Source: Bacillota bacterium (GTDB lineage: Bacteria > Bacillota > Clostridia > Acetivibrionales > DSM-2933). From it: 7,863 nt of DNA. Positions 5,736-7,863 of this stretch are shown here, piece by piece (the stretch's first letter is position 1; the number at the start of each line of letters is the position of its first letter). The notes under the pieces are model-generated. The model was not told where the DNA came from, searched no databases, and saw only the letters and a program-made list of their open reading frames with translations. The stretch spans positions 1-7,863 of the forward strand of contig JAEZNF010000334.1 in the NCBI GenBank assembly GCA_023441845.1. Reading direction: 5' to 3'. The translations under genes and the position numbers were made by a program.

Positions 5736-6002
5736 CAATGACGGGGAAGAGTAAATATAGGGATTTTTCAGAGAGTTAGAGTGTGGTGGAAGTCTAACAT
5801 TGAACTATATTGAAGGCAGCCCTTGAGATTCTTCTTAAGAAATCCGGTGTTAATACATGCATCGAAATAAAAGAAGACGTTTTCTCACGTTATAGAGGCG
5901 CAGTATATTATTGTACTGTTAGAGGCGGCGCATTATTTGCGCTAAGTAGGGTGGTACCGCGGTGAACTTCTTCGTCCCTTGTATGGGAGAAGAGGTTTTT
6001 TT
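5736..6002 (+). promoter_or_regulatory. T-box riboswitch sensing uncharged tRNA-Ala (specifier GCA)
   Basis: Stem I can be paired by eye. GGGG (5743-5746) pairs with CCCU (5820-5823), AAUAUA (5754-5759) with UAUAUU (5806-5811), UUCA (5767-5770) with UGAA (5801-5804), and GUUAGA (5775-5780) with UCUAAC (5793-5798), around the distal loop GUGUGGUGGAAG. The specifier loop has AGUA (5750-5753) opposite GAA (5812-5814), the usual loop-E partners, followed by G, GCA (5816-5818), a purine G, then the lower helix; GCA is an alanine codon. Stem III is probably GCGCA-UUAUU-UGCGC near 5928-5942. The T-box AGGGTGGTACCGCGG (5948-5962) carries UGGU (5952-5955), which pairs with a tRNA 3' end ACCA, so the discriminator base is A as in tRNA-Ala. 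Uncharged tRNA-Ala should stabilise the antiterminator and switch on the operon. Confidence 0.93.
5965..6002 (+). terminator. Intrinsic terminator of the T-box
   Basis: AACTTCTTC (5965-5973) pairs with GAAGAGGTT (5989-5997) through nine pairs including one G-U. Beyond a small internal loop CCC (5976-5978) pairs with GGG (5985-5987), and the stem runs into seven T residues (5996-6002). It starts directly after the T-box sequence, so it competes with the antiterminator. It is the default structure when tRNA-Ala is charged. Confidence 0.92.
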
Positions 6003-6046
6003 ATTATAATAAATAAAAAAATGCCACTAAAAGGAGAGGATCTGGT

Positions 6047-6526
6047 ATGGAAGAAATTTTAGAAATATTGGAGAAAAATAATAAACTCAGTGAAGAACAG
6101 ATAGCGGTAATGCTCAATAAGAGTGTTGAGGAAGTACGGGCTGCAATAAAGAAATTTGAAGAGGACGGAGTTATTCTTGGGTACAACACGCTAATCAATT
6201 GGGAAAAGACCAGCAAGGATACTGTTACTGCCCTGATTGAGGTTAAGGTTACTCCGCAGCGTGGTGAAGGCTTCGATAAGGTAGCGGAGAGAATATACAG
6301 GTATCCCCAGGTTAAAGCATGTTATCTTATGTCGGGTGGGTTTGATTTAACTGTAATAATAGAAGGAAAAACCATGAAGGAGGTTGCTTTGTTCGTAGCA
6401 GAAAAGCTGGCGCCTTTAGAACATGTTTTGAGTACCGGAACTCACTTTGTACTTAAGAAGTTCAAGGATAAGGGAGTTATTTTTGAAGAAAAAATGAAAG
6501 ATGACAGGGAGGCTATAATACTATGA
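6047..6526 (+). CDS. alaR: Lrp/AsnC-family regulator, AlaR-like
   Basis: The 159-residue protein has an N-terminal winged helix-turn-helix (about 1-50, with EEQIAVMLNKSVEEVRAAI spanning the helices and DGVILGY at the end), then a RAM ligand-binding domain (about 60-137) with the GGFDLT stretch (97-102) that forms part of the effector pocket in Lrp proteins. Lrp regulators assemble as dimers or octamers and sense amino acids. In B. subtilis the homologous pair yugG-yugH (alaR-alaT) encodes an activator of alanine synthesis and alanine transaminase. Here the regulator precedes an aminotransferase by the same arrangement and under an alanine T-box, so AlaR is the best reading, though other amino acids as effector cannot be excluded. 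AAGGAGAGG stands about eight bases before the ATG. Its stop overlaps the next start (ATGA). Confidence 0.85.
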   Translation: MEEILEILEKNNKLSEEQIAVMLNKSVEEVRAAIKKFEEDGVILGYNTLINWEKTSKDTVTALIEVKVTPQRGEGFDKVAERIYRYPQVKACYLMSGGFDLTVIIEGKTMKEVALFVAEKLAPLEHVLSTGTHFVLKKFKDKGVIFEEKMKDDREAIIL

Positions 6527-7692
6527 ACATATCGGAAATGATAACGCCGGCAGTGAAAAACATACCGCCTTCCGGCATCAGGAAGTTTTTTGATCTGGTA
6601 AATGAAATGAAGGATGCCATATCTTTAAGCATTGGAGAGCCAGATTTTGTAACGCCCTGGAATATCAGAGAAGCCGGAATCTATTCCCTTGAAAAGGGGC
6701 ATACACATTATTCTCCCAATGCAGGGTTTATTGAATTAAGGCAGGAGATTTCAAATTACTTAAAAAGAAAGTATCATGTAGGGTATGATCCTAAAAATCA
6801 GATACTGGTAACGGTAGGAGGCAGTGAGGGAATTGATATCACTTTAAGATCGCTGGTAGGTCCCGGCGATGAAGTAATTATTCCCGAACCCAGTTTTGTT
6901 GCATATAAGCCATGCACAATCTTCACCGGAGCAACTCCCGTTATTATCAATCTGAGGCATGAAGACCAGTTCAGGCTGACGCCCGAACTCCTTGGAAATG
7001 CAATAACCGATAGAACTAAGGTTCTTATTCTTCCGTTTCCCAATAACCCTACCGGCGCAATTATGACAAAAGAAGACCTGGACGGTATTGTAGAGGTATT
7101 AAAGGACAAGAATATAATGGTTATTTCCGATGAGATTTATTCTGAATTAACTTATGAAAGACAGCATATTTCCATAGCAAGCTATCCTGAAATGAAGGAT
7201 AAGACTCTTATGATTAATGGATTCTCAAAGGCTTTTGCAATGACAGGCTGGCGTTTGGGGTATGCATGCGGCCATCCCGATTTAATTGCGGCCATGTATA
7301 AGGTTCATCAGTATGCTATAATGTCTTCACCTACAACTGCGCAATATGCAGCGGTGGAAGCGCTAAAAAACAGTGACCGTGATGTTGAGACTATGGTTAG
7401 GGAGTATAACAGGCGAAGAAGGATAGTGGTCGACAGCTTCAGAAAAATGGGACTTGATTGCTTTGAACCATATGGTGCGTTTTATGTGTTTCCTTCTATA
7501 AAGTCAACAGGCATGAGCTCGGAGGAATTTTGCGAAAAGCTTCTTATTGAAGAGAAGGTTGCAGCTGTTCCGGGTACAGCTTTTGGAGAATCAGGAGAAG
7601 GCTTTATCAGGGTTTGCTATGCGTATTCGATAGAAAATATTATCGAAGCTATGAAGAGGATGGAAAAATTTGTTGCGAGAGTAAAGAGATAG
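6523..7692 (+). CDS. alaT: PLP-dependent class I/II aminotransferase, AlaT-like alanine transaminase
   Basis: This 389-residue enzyme is full length for fold-type I aminotransferases. It contains SIGEPDFVTP (36-45), the NNPTG motif with N175, SDEIY with D203 and Y206 contacting the pyridoxal ring, the Schiff-base lysine K236 in NGFSKAFAMTGWRLGY, and R363 in GFIRVCYA for binding the substrate carboxylate. These enzymes move an amino group between an amino acid and a 2-oxoacid. The family is near AspB, PatA and YugH, and sequence alone does not separate aspartate from alanine use. The upstream GCA-specific T-box and the AlaR-type partner favour alanine formation from pyruvate and glutamate. The ATG overlaps the alaR stop by four bases, with GGGAGG (6508-6513) inside the alaR end, so the two are translationally coupled. 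Confidence 0.88.
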   Translation: MNISEMITPAVKNIPPSGIRKFFDLVNEMKDAISLSIGEPDFVTPWNIREAGIYSLEKGHTHYSPNAGFIELRQEISNYLKRKYHVGYDPKNQILVTVGGSEGIDITLRSLVGPGDEVIIPEPSFVAYKPCTIFTGATPVIINLRHEDQFRLTPELLGNAITDRTKVLILPFPNNPTGAIMTKEDLDGIVEVLKDKNIMVISDEIYSELTYERQHISIASYPEMKDKTLMINGFSKAFAMTGWRLGYACGHPDLIAAMYKVHQYAIMSSPTTAQYAAVEALKNSDRDVETMVREYNRRRRIVVDSFRKMGLDCFEPYGAFYVFPSIKSTGMSSEEFCEKLLIEEKVAAVPGTAFGESGEGFIRVCYAYSIENIIEAMKRMEKFVARVKR

Positions 7693-7700
7693 GGTGAGTT

Positions 7701-7863
7701 ATGTATAAGCTATTGTCAATTGATCTGGATGGGACGCTTTTAAATTCTGCGAAGCGGATTTCTGATGAAAACAAGGAAGCGGTAAAGGCGGCAATTGGAC
7801 GGGGAATAAAGGTGGTTGTTTGTTCGGGAAGGGTTTTTAAGGGTGCGGGAGTATATGCAAGGG
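7701..7863 (+). CDS. Cof-type HAD-IIB hydrolase, N-terminal part (gene cut by window edge)
   Basis: The ATG at 7701 follows the alaT stop by eight bases, and AGGGTGAG (7691-7698) overlapping that stop serves as ribosome binding site, so the gene probably belongs to the same operon. The 54 visible codons begin MYKLLSIDLDGTLL with HAD motif I (D8 nucleophile, D10 acid/base) and continue to motif II, VCSGR (S42), with the spacing and sequence of the Cof/YidA branch. These are cytoplasmic phosphatases acting on sugar phosphates, FMN or similar metabolites; the cap domain that sets specificity lies beyond the window. A link to alanine metabolism is not indicated by the sequence and may be only positional. 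Confidence 0.9.
   Translation, partial: MYKLLSIDLDGTLLNSAKRISDENKEAVKAAIGRGIKVVVCSGRVFKGAGVYAR

Noticed and set aside
5812..5819. Reading the T-box specifier as GGC (glycine) or CAG (glutamine)
   Set aside because: GGC would leave no spacer base after GAA and would need UGGA in the T-box bulge for tRNA-Gly, but UGGU is present. CAG would not be followed by a purine. GCA fits both rules and the downstream genes.

Overview
The window comes from a low-GC, Gram-positive anaerobe of the class Clostridia. The signs are AT-rich intergenic DNA, strong GGAGG-type ribosome binding sites, several TTG starts, a T-box riboswitch, a DivIVA-family protein, and an Lrp-type regulator/aminotransferase pair arranged like alaR-alaT (yugG-yugH) of Bacillus subtilis. 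A cellulolytic clostridial relative (Ruminiclostridium/Acetivibrio-like) is a guess from general resemblance and was not tested.

Left part (1-1755, minus strand). Three genes read leftwards: a 52-residue unrecognised protein (1597-1755), a DUF3267-type membrane zincin (901-1452), and the first 211 codons of an alpha-glucan phosphorylase that runs off the left edge (1-633). The tiny gene has a strong Shine-Dalgarno site. Three bases after its stop comes a 21-bp hairpin that pairs fully, counting two G-U pairs, only in the minus-strand RNA. A GC-rich block lies beyond the hairpin.

Middle part (1948-5598, plus strand). These genes are a four-helix membrane protein of the PF06541 type; a membrane-anchored NAGPA-type phosphodiester glycosidase followed one base later by a membrane-anchored protein of unknown function (probably one operon acting outside the membrane); thioredoxin; and a DivIVA-like coiled-coil protein with its own good sigma-A-type promoter.

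Right part (5682-7863, plus strand). A complete regulatory cassette: a promoter, a T-box riboswitch whose specifier loop can be read base by base, an intrinsic terminator, then an AlaR-like Lrp regulator overlapping an AlaT-like aminotransferase by four bases, then the start of a Cof-type HAD phosphatase. The specifier codon reads GCA (alanine). The UGGU bulge of the T-box fits a tRNA with discriminator base A, as expected for tRNA-Ala. The inferred logic is that uncharged tRNA-Ala turns on a regulator and transaminase for alanine synthesis.

I saw no mobile element, CRISPR array, tRNA or rRNA gene. The least explained parts are the small gene with its structured flanks (about 1499-1835) and the protein encoded at 3522-4559.
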